The notes under the pieces were generated by a model. It was given only the letters and a program-made list of their open reading frames with translations. It made no database searches and was not told the DNA's origin. A program made the position numbers and the translations under genes. Shown one piece after another: positions 1-7,459 of a stretch of 35,812 nt of DNA. Every line of letters begins with the position of its first letter. The stretch's first letter is position 1. The stretch spans positions 1 through 35,812 of the forward strand of contig CAZABG010000018.1 of NCBI GenBank assembly GCA_964483465.1, written 5' to 3'. Source of the DNA: CAZABG01 sp964483465 (lineage in GTDB: Bacteria; Chlamydiota; Chlamydiia; Chlamydiales; Parachlamydiaceae).

Positions 1-119
1 CATTTACTGTAATCAACTTTACATATTTTCAATATGTTCTGAAAAAAATTTTGAAAAAACTATTAATTATTTATTTGCTTTGTATTGTGAATTTGATACT
101 TATAAATCAGGAGGTAATT

Positions 120-308
120 ATGCCAACAAAAGCCCGTTCGACTAAACGTCGAGTAACAAAAAAAACTGTAAAAGCTAAGACTGCTAGAAAGTCTGTAGCT
201 AAGAAATCGACCGCTAAGAAAGCTGTAAAAGCTACTGGCGCTCGTAAGAAGACTGTGGCTCGTAAAAAGAAGCCAGCTTCGAAAAAGAAAGTTGCTGCGA
301 AAGCATAA
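120..308 (+). CDS. Histone H1-like DNA-binding protein (chlamydial Hc2/HctB type)
   Basis: Encodes 62 residues that are almost all Lys, Arg, Ala, Thr, Ser and Val, with repeated KK/AKK/ARKK units and no acidic residue. This is the composition of chlamydial histone H1-like proteins, in particular Hc2, which bind DNA without sequence specificity and compact the nucleoid in the infectious form. The start at ATG 120 is chosen because a strong ribosome binding site (GGAGG, about 110-114) lies just upstream. The frame stays open to ATG 51, but the added 23 residues are hydrophobic and AT-encoded and would mimic a signal peptide on a nucleoid protein, so that extension is probably untranslated leader. 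It is shorter than typical Hc2. Composition alone cannot separate a true Hc2 orthologue from another basic nucleoid protein. Confidence 0.8.
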   Translation: MPTKARSTKRRVTKKTVKAKTARKSVAKKSTAKKAVKATGARKKTVARKKKPASKKKVAAKA

Positions 309-332
309 GCTTTACAGTTATTCCTTAGCGAT

Positions 333-351
333 GGAAGGGTTTATCCCTTCC
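333..351 (+). terminator. Hairpin after the histone-like gene
   Basis: GGAAGGG and CCCTTCC form a perfect 7-bp stem around a 5-base loop, 25 bases after the histone-like stop codon. The tract that follows is CT-rich rather than a pure T run, so termination is plausible but not canonical. Confidence 0.5.
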
Positions 352-428
352 TCGCACTCTCTCTCTCTTCAAAAACAAATCATCACCATTAGCAAGTAGT
401 CGAGTTAGCGTAGTACGATTTCCTCAAA

Positions 429-460
429 CGTGCCCGTGCCCGTGTGCGTGCCCGTGCCCG
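429..460 (-). repeat. GC-rich hexanucleotide array (CGTGCC units), inverted copy
   Basis: About five imperfect tandem copies of GTGCCC/GTGCGT. This is the reverse complement of the array at 554-586: 20 consecutive bases (GGGCACGCACACGGGCACGG) are shared when one is reverse-complemented. The array is far richer in GC than its AT-rich surroundings. Together with 554-586 it could fold into a long stem with a loop of about 93 bases. Confidence 0.85.
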
Positions 461-553
461 GTTTCCGACGCACTCATTTAAGAAACACTAAACAAAAAAG
501 ATATGGGTAACCGTTTGGTAACGAAAAGATTGTAATCAAGTACTTGAAAAAAT

Positions 554-586
554 CGGGCACGGGCGCGGGCACGCACACGGGCACGG
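554..586 (+). repeat. GC-rich hexanucleotide array (CGGGCA units)
   Basis: Imperfect tandem CGGGCA units interrupted by GCGCGGGCACGCACA. It is the inverted partner of 429-460. The 93 bases between them hold a direct repeat GGTAAC but no gene. Confidence 0.85.
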
Positions 587-599
587 ATTAAACAACCGT

Positions 600-653
600 C
601 GGGCACGGGCACGGGCACGGGCACGGGCAAGGGAGACATCAGGCAAGGGCAAG
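600..653 (+). repeat. CGGGCA tandem array with degenerate tail
   Basis: Four exact CGGGCA units followed by a CGGGCAAGGG variant, then a degenerate echo (AGGCAAGGGCAAG) up to 653. Same orientation as 554-586. The rest of the gene-free stretch 309-734 is AT-rich, especially 654-734, where the Ku promoter presumably lies. I see no RNA gene in it. Confidence 0.8.
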
Positions 654-734
654 AATATTAACTACTTAATTCCATTTCCAATTATTTAATTTATAAAAAC
701 AACAATTAAATTAATTAAACTATATATTAACCCT

Positions 735-1523
735 ATGAGACCCATATGGAAAGGATCTGTCAGTTTTGGCCTCGTTAATATACCTATTAGGTTATATAGC
801 GCATCTAAAGCGCGCGAGTTAAAATTCAAACTTCTTCATGACGCGGATAAATCTGAAATTAGATATGCCCGTATTTGTAAAGAAGACGGAAAAGAAATTC
901 CATGGGAACATATCGTAAAAGGTTATGAATATAAACCAGGCGACTATGTCATTTTAACAGATGAAGATTTTGATAAAGCGAATGTTAAACTAAGTAAGAC
1001 AGTAGAAATTACCGATTTCACCAAAGAAGATGAAATCGATCCCATGCTTTTTGACACCCCCTATTATCTAGAACCTGAAAAGGGAGCGGCAAGCGCTTAT
1101 AATCTTTTAAGAGATGCCCTTAAAAAATCGAAAAAAGTTGCAATTGGCCATTATGTTTTAAGACAACACGAGCACATTGGCATAATTAAGCCGCATGGAG
1201 ATGTTCTCGTTCTATTGCAATTAAGATACAATGCGGAAGTTGTCGATCCAAAAGAAATTAAAACGCCCAAAGAAAAAGAAGTTACGAAAAAGGAACTTGA
1301 TTTGGCTTTAAAATTGATCGATCAGCTCACAACACACTTCAATCCTAAGAAATACAAAGACCGTTATACCGAGCAAGTAAAAGAGATAATTGCTAAAAAA
1401 TCGAAAGGGATCAAAACGACCGTTAAAAAAGCCCCTGTTTCAAAATCGGGCAAAGTTCACGATATCATGTCTCTCTTGAAAGAGAGCCTGGAGAAAAATC
1501 ATGACCGTCGCAAAATTGCGTAA
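735..1523 (+). CDS. ku: Ku, bacterial NHEJ DNA end-binding protein
   Basis: Encodes 262 residues, a normal length for bacterial Ku. The start MRPIWKGSVSFGLVNIP is the signature N-terminus of the family, and the Ku core beta-barrel runs to about residue 225. The tail is short and basic and contains KVHDIMSLLKESL, resembling the C-terminal helix of minimal Kus that recruits LigD. Bacterial Ku homodimers thread onto double-strand break ends and recruit LigD for non-homologous end joining. The 3' end overlaps the downstream phosphoesterase frame by 23 bases, so the genes are translationally coupled. No clear Shine-Dalgarno precedes ATG 735. The identification is secure. Confidence 0.96.
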   Translation: MRPIWKGSVSFGLVNIPIRLYSASKARELKFKLLHDADKSEIRYARICKEDGKEIPWEHIVKGYEYKPGDYVILTDEDFDKANVKLSKTVEITDFTKEDEIDPMLFDTPYYLEPEKGAASAYNLLRDALKKSKKVAIGHYVLRQHEHIGIIKPHGDVLVLLQLRYNAEVVDPKEIKTPKEKEVTKKELDLALKLIDQLTTHFNPKKYKDRYTEQVKEIIAKKSKGIKTTVKKAPVSKSGKVHDIMSLLKESLEKNHDRRKIA

Positions 1524-2007
1524 ATATAAGGAGAAACGCGATTTCTCCAAAACACCCGAACCTAAATCCGGCAAAAAGGCAGTTATTGGGCTAAGCTTTG
1601 TCGTTCAGCGTCATGATGCATCGCACCTTCATTACGATTTTCGAATTGAACATGATGGCGTTCTTTTAAGCTGGGCAGTTCCGAAAGGCCCCTCTATGGA
1701 TCCAGATGATAAAAGACTTGCGGTGCATGTTGAAGACCACCCTTTAAGCTACGGATCTTTCGAAGGAACCATACCTAAAGGAAATTATGGAGCAGGTACC
1801 GTTAGAATTTGGGATTCCGGCACTTATTTGGCCACAGGCGCAACATCAAAAACAGAATCGGAAAGAATGATCTCTCTCGGCCTAAAAAAAGGACACATCG
1901 CAATTACCCTTGCGGGAAAAAAACTAAAAGGGGAATTTGACCTCGTTCATATGCAGGATAAAAATTGGCTCCTCATAAAAAAAAAGATTCGAGCTCTCAA
2001 GCCATAA
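1501..2007 (+). CDS. ligD: LigD 3'-phosphoesterase (PE) domain, upstream half of split LigD
   Basis: Encodes 168 residues in the zero frame. The family core QRHDASHLHYDFRIEHDG is at 36-53. Residues matching the metal and phosphate ligands known from Pseudomonas LigD PE are all present: H38, H44, D46, R48, H80 and Y84, a constant offset of 4 from H42, H48, D50, R52, H84 and Y88. The PE domain trims 3'-ribonucleoside and 3'-phosphate ends during end joining. In most PE-Lig-Pol LigD proteins this domain is fused N-terminally to the ligase. Here the frame ends at TAA 2005-2007, about 20 bases after an A9 run, and the ligase continues in the -1 frame. It may be made as a free PE domain, as part of a frameshift fusion, or both. 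Confidence 0.92.
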   Translation: MTVAKLRKYKEKRDFSKTPEPKSGKKAVIGLSFVVQRHDASHLHYDFRIEHDGVLLSWAVPKGPSMDPDDKRLAVHVEDHPLSYGSFEGTIPKGNYGAGTVRIWDSGTYLATGATSKTESERMISLGLKKGHIAITLAGKKLKGEFDLVHMQDKNWLLIKKKIRALKP

Positions 2008-3794
2008 AAAAAGTTAAAACGCCTCCCCTTTCTTCCATTTCTCCCATGCTCGCGACTCTTATCGATGAACCCTTTAATGATGACGAATGGATTTTCGAAA
2101 TCAAATGGGACGGCTATCGCGCTATCGCGAATTCAAGAGAGCTTCTCTCAAGAGCCAAAAATAGTCTGAATCATAAGTTTCCTCTCCTAGTTAAAGAATT
2201 GAATAGCATTAATGAGGACTTCATAATCGATGGCGAGATCGTTATTGTGGATGAATCGGGTAAAGTCAATTTTCAGCTCATTCAAAATTATCAAAAAAGC
2301 GGTATCGGGAAACTGTACTATTATGTTTTTGATCTTCTATACCTAAACGGCAAAAACATGATGGAGCTTCCCCTTCTTGAAAGAAAAGAAGAATTAAAGA
2401 GCCTTCTAAAACATTCTCGCCATCCCCATATCCTCTATAGCGATCACATTACAGGAAAAGGAAAGGCATTTTTTAAAGAAGCAGAAAAGCTTGGCCTCGA
2501 AGGAATAATGGGGAAAAAAAGCGATAGCACCTATATTCAAAGCAGATCTTCTCTTTGGGTTAAAATAAAAACCAAACAAAGACAAGAAGTCGTTATTGGC
2601 GGATACACTGAACCGCGCGGAGGCAGATCTAATTTCGGCGCTCTTTTGGTAGGATTAAATAAAAAAGGAAAACTCCATTATTCAGGACATGTAGGAACAG
2701 GCTTTAATGAAAGCACATTAAAATCGCTTTATGAAAAGATGCGAAAGCTAAAGACAAAAGAGTGCCCCTTTGTAAATAAACCTCATCCAAATGCTCCTGT
2801 GAATTGGATTAAACCCAAAATAATTTGCGAAGTGGCCTTTCAAGAATGGACGGAGGAGGGAATCATGCGTCAACCATCTTTTCAAGGTTTAAGAGAGGAT
2901 AAAAAAGCAAAAGAAGTACTCCATGAACCTGAAATCTCTCATCCTACTAAAATCTATTTCCCGAAAGAGAAAATTACCAAAGGCGAAGTGGTTGAATATT
3001 ATGAAAGAATAGGAGACTTTATTCTCCCCTATTTAAAGGATAGGCCGCTTGTTATGCGCCGTTTCCCTGATGGGATCTCAAAGCCGAGCTTTGTGCAAAA
3101 GGAAGCGGGCCATGTTCCTGATTTCGTTGAGACCGCAACTGTTCATCATGAAGACCGGGATGTGCATTACATTGTCGTTAACAACATCGAAACGCTAGCT
3201 TACGTCGTCAACTTAGGCTCGATCGAAATGCATCCCTTTAATGCCTCTTTAAATCACCTCCAAGAACCCGACTATCTACTCTTTGATCTAGACCCTGAAA
3301 AAATCTCCTTTGATGCCGTTATTAAAACGGCTCAAACCTTGCACGAAGTGCTTGATAAGTATGATATTCCAAGTTACTGCAAAACATCGGGGGCGACAGG
3401 GCTGCATATTTATATTCCCCTGGATGGAAAATATGATTTTGAACAAACGAGACAATTTGCCTGGATCATCGCGAGCCTTGTGCATGAAAAAATTCCCTCT
3501 ATCACCTCTCTTGAACGAAGCCCTAAAAAGAGGCAAAAAAAGGTTTATTTGGATACGCTGCAAAATAGAGAAATGCAAACGCTTGCATCCGCTTATTCGC
3601 TTAGAGGAAAACCGGGCGCGACGGTTTCAACACCTTTAGAATGGGACGAAGTTAAAAAAGGGCTCGATCCTCAAAAATTCAATATAAAAACTATTTTTAA
3701 GCGTCTTGATAAATTAGGCGATATTTTTAAGCCTGTTTTAGGTAAAGGTATCAATATGAAAAAGATATTGAAGATGATCGATGACACCCGTTGA
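1965..3794 (+). CDS. ligD: LigD ATP-dependent DNA ligase plus primase-polymerase domains
   Basis: Counted from TTG 1965 (609 residues), the adenylation domain carries motif I KWDGYR with catalytic Lys47, then motif III YVFDLLYLNG, EGIMGKK and WVKIK, followed by an OB-fold. From about residue 328 a LigD-type polymerase domain begins (HPTKIYFPKEKITKGEVVEY), with metal ligands D441 and D443 in LLFDLDP and D530 in VYLDTLQN. The order PE-Lig-Pol matches Pseudomonas LigD. TTG 1965 is simply the first possible start after an in-frame stop and has no convincing ribosome binding site; the first ATG is 2046. The frame is most naturally entered by a -1 shift at 1980-1986. If that happens, the product is a single 764-residue LigD. 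Confidence 0.95.
   Translation: MAPHKKKDSSSQAIKKVKTPPLSSISPMLATLIDEPFNDDEWIFEIKWDGYRAIANSRELLSRAKNSLNHKFPLLVKELNSINEDFIIDGEIVIVDESGKVNFQLIQNYQKSGIGKLYYYVFDLLYLNGKNMMELPLLERKEELKSLLKHSRHPHILYSDHITGKGKAFFKEAEKLGLEGIMGKKSDSTYIQSRSSLWVKIKTKQRQEVVIGGYTEPRGGRSNFGALLVGLNKKGKLHYSGHVGTGFNESTLKSLYEKMRKLKTKECPFVNKPHPNAPVNWIKPKIICEVAFQEWTEEGIMRQPSFQGLREDKKAKEVLHEPEISHPTKIYFPKEKITKGEVVEYYERIGDFILPYLKDRPLVMRRFPDGISKPSFVQKEAGHVPDFVETATVHHEDRDVHYIVVNNIETLAYVVNLGSIEMHPFNASLNHLQEPDYLLFDLDPEKISFDAVIKTAQTLHEVLDKYDIPSYCKTSGATGLHIYIPLDGKYDFEQTRQFAWIIASLVHEKIPSITSLERSPKKRQKKVYLDTLQNREMQTLASAYSLRGKPGATVSTPLEWDEVKKGLDPQKFNIKTIFKRLDKLGDIFKPVLGKGINMKKILKMIDDTR
1977..1986 (+). other. Slippery A9-G site joining the two LigD frames
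   Basis: Nine A residues (1977-1985) are followed by G. In the zero frame the codons read ATA AAA AAA AAG, which places the heptamer A-AAA-AAG (1980-1986), the dnaX-type -1 frameshift signal. A -1 slip gives I-K-K-K-D-S and continues directly into the ligase frame. The resulting NWLLIKKKD is the usual PE-ligase linker sequence. The zero-frame stop lies at 2005-2007. I see no strong downstream hairpin. Addition of one A by RNA polymerase slippage would have the same effect. A sequencing or assembly error in the homopolymer is the alternative. Confidence 0.65.
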
Positions 3795-5139
3795 CCTATT
3801 TATACGGCTGCTTGGTTTTGTTTATTTATTTGCATTCGGCGCCTTTATCTTTCAAATCAAAGGCCTTCTTGGAAAAGAGGGAATTTTACCCATCACCCGT
3901 TTTCTCGATTTTCTAAAAATACGATTTCATAAGGAGAATTATCACTTAAAGTTCCCAACTCTTTTTTGGATAAACGATTCGGATAAAGCGCTTCTCGCAG
4001 TCGTTTACACAGGAACTTTTCTTTCTTTGCTTCTAATGCTCGGAATATACCCTCCCCTCATTCTTCTCCTTTTATACCTCCTTTATCTTTCAATCGTCAC
4101 AGTCGGTCAAATCTTTTTAGGATATGGATGGGAAGGATTTTTATTGGAAATTACCGCTCACGCTTTTCTTTTAACATTGACGCCTGTACCAGATATGATG
4201 GTGTGGCTTAGCGTGAATTTCCTCATCTTTCGTTTCCATTTCCAGGCAGGTGCCGTTAAAATTCAAAGTAAAGATGTTAATTGGCGCAACCTTACAGCCA
4301 TTTCTTATCATTATGAAACACAGCCTCTGCCAAATACCGTCGCCTATTACATATACCGCGCTCCCATGTGGTTTCATAAGATGTGCTGCGCGGGAATGTT
4401 TTTTATCGAACTTGCCCTCCCCTTCGCCTTGATTTTAGGACCTGAGGCAAGGCTTGCGGCATTTATCGGATTTAGCGGGCTTCAATTCACGATTTGGGCC
4501 ACTGGAAACCTTTCTTTTCTTAATTATCTCACGGTCACCCTATGCACCTTGCTTATAGCTCCTCAGCCAACCGAACAAGGAATTGTAATGGGCATTATTG
4601 GATCGCTTTATCTCGCGCTTCAGGTCGTACAATTTACCCATCACTTTTTCCCAAGACTTGCGTTTGAAAAAATCTTAGCTCCGTTCCACCCCTTTTATAT
4701 CGGCAACCGATACGGCATATTTGCTGTAATGACGACGAAACGCTATGAAATCGTAACGGAAGGAAGCGACGATGGGAAAGAATGGAAGGAATATATCTAT
4801 TGGTATAAGCCCTCCCTTTTAAACTGGCGCCCTCGCCGCATCGCCCCCTACCAGCCAAGAATCGACTGGCAAGCCTGGTTTTTACCATTTAGAGATTATG
4901 CCTACGATAGCTGGTATCAGAACTTTTTAAGCCATCTTCTAAAGAATACGCCTGAAGTGCTAAAACTTATCCGATTGAATCCTTTTCCGGATAAGCCTCC
5001 TAAATACGTTCGCTCGAGAGCCTATCTCTATAAGTTCACCACTTTTGAAGAAAAGAAAAAGAGCGGAAATTGGTGGAAAAGGGAGAATGCGGGATTCTTC
5101 GGCCCTACGATTTCCTTAAAAAGAGATGACGACCTATAG
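3781..5139 (+). CDS. Lipase maturation factor-like integral membrane protein
   Basis: Encodes 452 residues. The first 280 or so contain several hydrophobic segments (near 5-25, 72-105, 120-155, 200-225 and 235-275). Features of the lipase maturation factor (LMF1) family are visible, such as the loop following WRNLTAISYHYETQPLP and the conserved GYGWEGFLLE. The C-terminal half is soluble and contains WKEYIYWYKP and RRIAPYQPRIDWQAW, matching the family's tail. LMF1 in animals folds lipases in the ER; the bacterial role is unknown and the protein acts in the inner membrane. ATG 3781 overlaps the LigD end by 14 bases, so it is the last gene of the Ku-LigD operon. A link to DNA repair is not obvious. 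Confidence 0.85.
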   Translation: MTPVDLFIRLLGFVYLFAFGAFIFQIKGLLGKEGILPITRFLDFLKIRFHKENYHLKFPTLFWINDSDKALLAVVYTGTFLSLLLMLGIYPPLILLLLYLLYLSIVTVGQIFLGYGWEGFLLEITAHAFLLTLTPVPDMMVWLSVNFLIFRFHFQAGAVKIQSKDVNWRNLTAISYHYETQPLPNTVAYYIYRAPMWFHKMCCAGMFFIELALPFALILGPEARLAAFIGFSGLQFTIWATGNLSFLNYLTVTLCTLLIAPQPTEQGIVMGIIGSLYLALQVVQFTHHFFPRLAFEKILAPFHPFYIGNRYGIFAVMTTKRYEIVTEGSDDGKEWKEYIYWYKPSLLNWRPRRIAPYQPRIDWQAWFLPFRDYAYDSWYQNFLSHLLKNTPEVLKLIRLNPFPDKPPKYVRSRAYLYKFTTFEEKKKSGNWWKRENAGFFGPTISLKRDDDL

Positions 5140-5248
5140 ACGGCATATCACTTATATTAAAATAATAAATATATATAAACCATCGTTCAATGCGATTATC
5201 CACTAACTTTAATTCGATCTTTATATTTATAAGTTATATTATATACAC

Positions 5249-6346
5249 ATGCAGTTTCATTCTGATATTAGAGGGGTTATATCCTCCTTTTTAACACTTG
5301 AAGACATTCCCTCTTTAAGGGCTTGCAGTGGAATGAATGCACTTAAGTCCTCTGTAATTACACAACAAGCGGCTATTTTTGGATGGAATAAAGAGAAAGG
5401 CGAACCCTATGCCTTTGTTAAAAAACTTTTTGAAACGATACGTTTAGCTGAATATTATTCCTTTAGTCAAAAAGATTATATTTATAGAGACGGTCAAAAA
5501 ATTTACGTCTTGAAGGTTTATAAAACCCTTATTCATTTAAAAAACATCTCTTTTAACAATGCCATTAAGGTTTTTGACGAACTTGATCCGGATAAACACC
5601 CATGGCATTATACGATCCTACATGTTATCGGTTTATCGGCTCTTAAAATGATTGCTCCCTTATCTCAGGAAACAAAAGATAGAGCTTTGATGAAAGCCGC
5701 GCGCTTTTCTTGCGCCCACATCTGCCTTAAAATTCTTGAACAAGGCGGAGATCCAAACTATATCCTTCAAAAAACTTGTTTTCATGAAGTCGTATTACGA
5801 GGGCAAGTCGCGCTTGCAGAAACTTTTCTCTCATTTAACGCCGATCCCTCAATTACCTCGATCGATTTTGAATCAACTTTGCAGATCGCAGTAGAATCAG
5901 GATCGATACAAATGCTCGAATTAATTCTCTCAACCGGAGTTCAAGACACGCCCACCCCGTCAGGAACCGCCTTTTCTAAAGCGCTTAATATCGGAAGAAT
6001 TGCGATGGCAAAGATACTGAAAGAGCAAGCGCAGAGGCTTTGCCGCGATAGTTCTTTCAATTCTTACCTTCACCTTGCCATGATGAAACCCGATCAAAAA
6101 TGGATGCTCGAACAATTTGACCCTACACCGCAGATAAATACGCTTAATAATCCTCTTATGACGCCCCTGCATGTTGCTGTTAATAATCGTAATGAGGAAG
6201 GAATTCGCTATCTTCTCGCGAACGGCGCAAATCCAAATATACGAGGTATTCTTGGGAAAACCCCACTAGAACTTGCCCCGGACAATTTAAGGCCTCTTTT
6301 TGGGCGTTATGCAAAACGTAGGCGGCGCACTCATGCTGCCAGATGA
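5249..6346 (+). CDS. F-box-like/ankyrin-repeat protein, paralogue 1
   Basis: Encodes 365 residues. The N-terminus (about 5-45) reads like an F-box (DIRGVISSFLTLEDIPSLRA). From about residue 140 ankyrin-type helices follow: HICLKILEQGGDPN, ALAETFLSFNADPS, LHVAVNNRNEEGIRYLLANG with ANPN, and a closing GKTPLELAP. Shared with the next two genes are a middle block (ISFNNAIKVFDEL) and the C-terminal SYLHLAMMKPDQKWMLEQFDPTP. No signal peptide or membrane segment is seen. F-box proteins of environmental chlamydiae are thought to be exported and to dock on host SCF ubiquitin ligases; that role is inferred here. The C-terminus is strongly basic (KRRRRTHAAR). Confidence 0.82.
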   Translation: MQFHSDIRGVISSFLTLEDIPSLRACSGMNALKSSVITQQAAIFGWNKEKGEPYAFVKKLFETIRLAEYYSFSQKDYIYRDGQKIYVLKVYKTLIHLKNISFNNAIKVFDELDPDKHPWHYTILHVIGLSALKMIAPLSQETKDRALMKAARFSCAHICLKILEQGGDPNYILQKTCFHEVVLRGQVALAETFLSFNADPSITSIDFESTLQIAVESGSIQMLELILSTGVQDTPTPSGTAFSKALNIGRIAMAKILKEQAQRLCRDSSFNSYLHLAMMKPDQKWMLEQFDPTPQINTLNNPLMTPLHVAVNNRNEEGIRYLLANGANPNIRGILGKTPLELAPDNLRPLFGRYAKRRRRTHAAR

Positions 6347-7397
6347 GATTCAAACTCATGTCTGTCAATATTTGACCCTTTCAGAATATCGAAGCTTCGC
6401 ACTTACTAGCAGAAGGTATCATCAACTCGCGATTGAAATTCTTAAGGGAGAAGCCGATTATTTTGGGGGCACAAAAGAAGGTGCTTTCGCGTATTTTAAA
6501 TCTTTATGCACCGTCATTCAATCCCCTTCATTTCCTCCTGAACTTATAAAAACAAAAAAGCCTTCAGATTCATCAGGAAAAAGAAAGCAGGGGCCGATTG
6601 ATCATAGAGCGACGCTTCTTACGATCAGATCCATCACGTTCAGCGAATGCAGCCTTCTATTTGATAAATTATCAGAGGAAGTAAAACCTTTATACCCTCT
6701 TATCTGTAAATCTAGAATCGAAGAAGGAGACCCAATAAAGCTAGGAGCCAAGACCTCCGTTCTTCGTCTTGCAGTCCGTTTTCAATTTCATTTTCTTGCG
6801 GCAAGAGCTTTAGTGCTGGGTGGGGATCCTGATGTCCTTTACGGCATTTACAACGCCTTCCATGAAGCGATTTTAAGTAAAGATCCAAAACTTGTAGAAC
6901 TCCTTTTACTTCATGACGCAGAACCGAATATCAGAACGGCTAAAAACAACCCTCCCCTTTTACTTGCAGCTAAAACAAATTGTCTTGCTACCCTAATGAT
7001 CCTTTTAAAAAATGGTTCTAGAGACCATTATCACGCCGCATCCGATTTCCCTTCCGCCTTATACTTTTGCCTTGCAAAAGATTATATTGACCTCGCTCGC
7101 GCTATAAAGGAAAACACGAATATCCTTACTTGCCAAGATCGAAGTGGCGGAACCTACTTACACATGGCCATGCTTTTTCAACAAGATTGGATGCTTGAAA
7201 ATTTTGATCCAACTCCTATGTTAAATTCTCAGGATCGGCATCTTAACACTGCCTTGCACATTGCGATGAAGCAGCATTACGAAGCAGGAATTCGGTTTCT
7301 CGCGCATCATCGAGCTATATATCAAATTGAAAATCTAGATCAAGAAACCGCTTTTTCTTTATGCCCTCCGCATCTTCTTCATTTATTTAATTACTAG
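6333..7397 (+). CDS. F-box-like/ankyrin-repeat protein, paralogue 2
   Basis: Encodes 354 residues from ATG 6333, chosen because MLPDEIQTHVCQYLTLSEYRSF is a canonical F-box opening and AGGCGG lies 7 bases upstream. An in-frame ATG at 6309 is the alternative. The start overlaps the end of paralogue 1 by 14 bases. YFGGTKEGAFAYFKSLC, the middle block LLTIRSITFSEC and the C-terminal TYLHMAMLFQQDWMLENFDP align with the third copy. Ankyrin-like units are near residues 150-310 (AFHEAILSKDPKLVELLLLH, ALHIAMKQHYEAGIRFLAHH). A putative secreted, host-interacting protein; its cell target cannot be read from the sequence. Confidence 0.82.
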   Translation: MLPDEIQTHVCQYLTLSEYRSFALTSRRYHQLAIEILKGEADYFGGTKEGAFAYFKSLCTVIQSPSFPPELIKTKKPSDSSGKRKQGPIDHRATLLTIRSITFSECSLLFDKLSEEVKPLYPLICKSRIEEGDPIKLGAKTSVLRLAVRFQFHFLAARALVLGGDPDVLYGIYNAFHEAILSKDPKLVELLLLHDAEPNIRTAKNNPPLLLAAKTNCLATLMILLKNGSRDHYHAASDFPSALYFCLAKDYIDLARAIKENTNILTCQDRSGGTYLHMAMLFQQDWMLENFDPTPMLNSQDRHLNTALHIAMKQHYEAGIRFLAHHRAIYQIENLDQETAFSLCPPHLLHLFNY

Positions 7398-7459
7398 CCA
7401 TCTTAAAATTGAGAGGAATTCTACCTCATTTTTAACTAAGCTACTATGCAAGAGTCTAT

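Noticed and set aside
51..119. N-terminal extension of the histone-like gene resembling a signal peptide (MKKLLIIYLLCIVNLIL)
   Set aside because: A strong GGAGG ribosome binding site precedes ATG 120, and a signal peptide makes no sense on a nucleoid protein; AT-rich leader read in frame.
429..653. CRISPR array
   Set aside because: The units are contiguous hexanucleotides without spacers of regular length and there are no cas genes; it is simple-sequence repeat.
3288..3639. Open frames on both strands inside the LigD polymerase domain
   Set aside because: They lie entirely within a strongly conserved domain in another frame and show no domain of their own.
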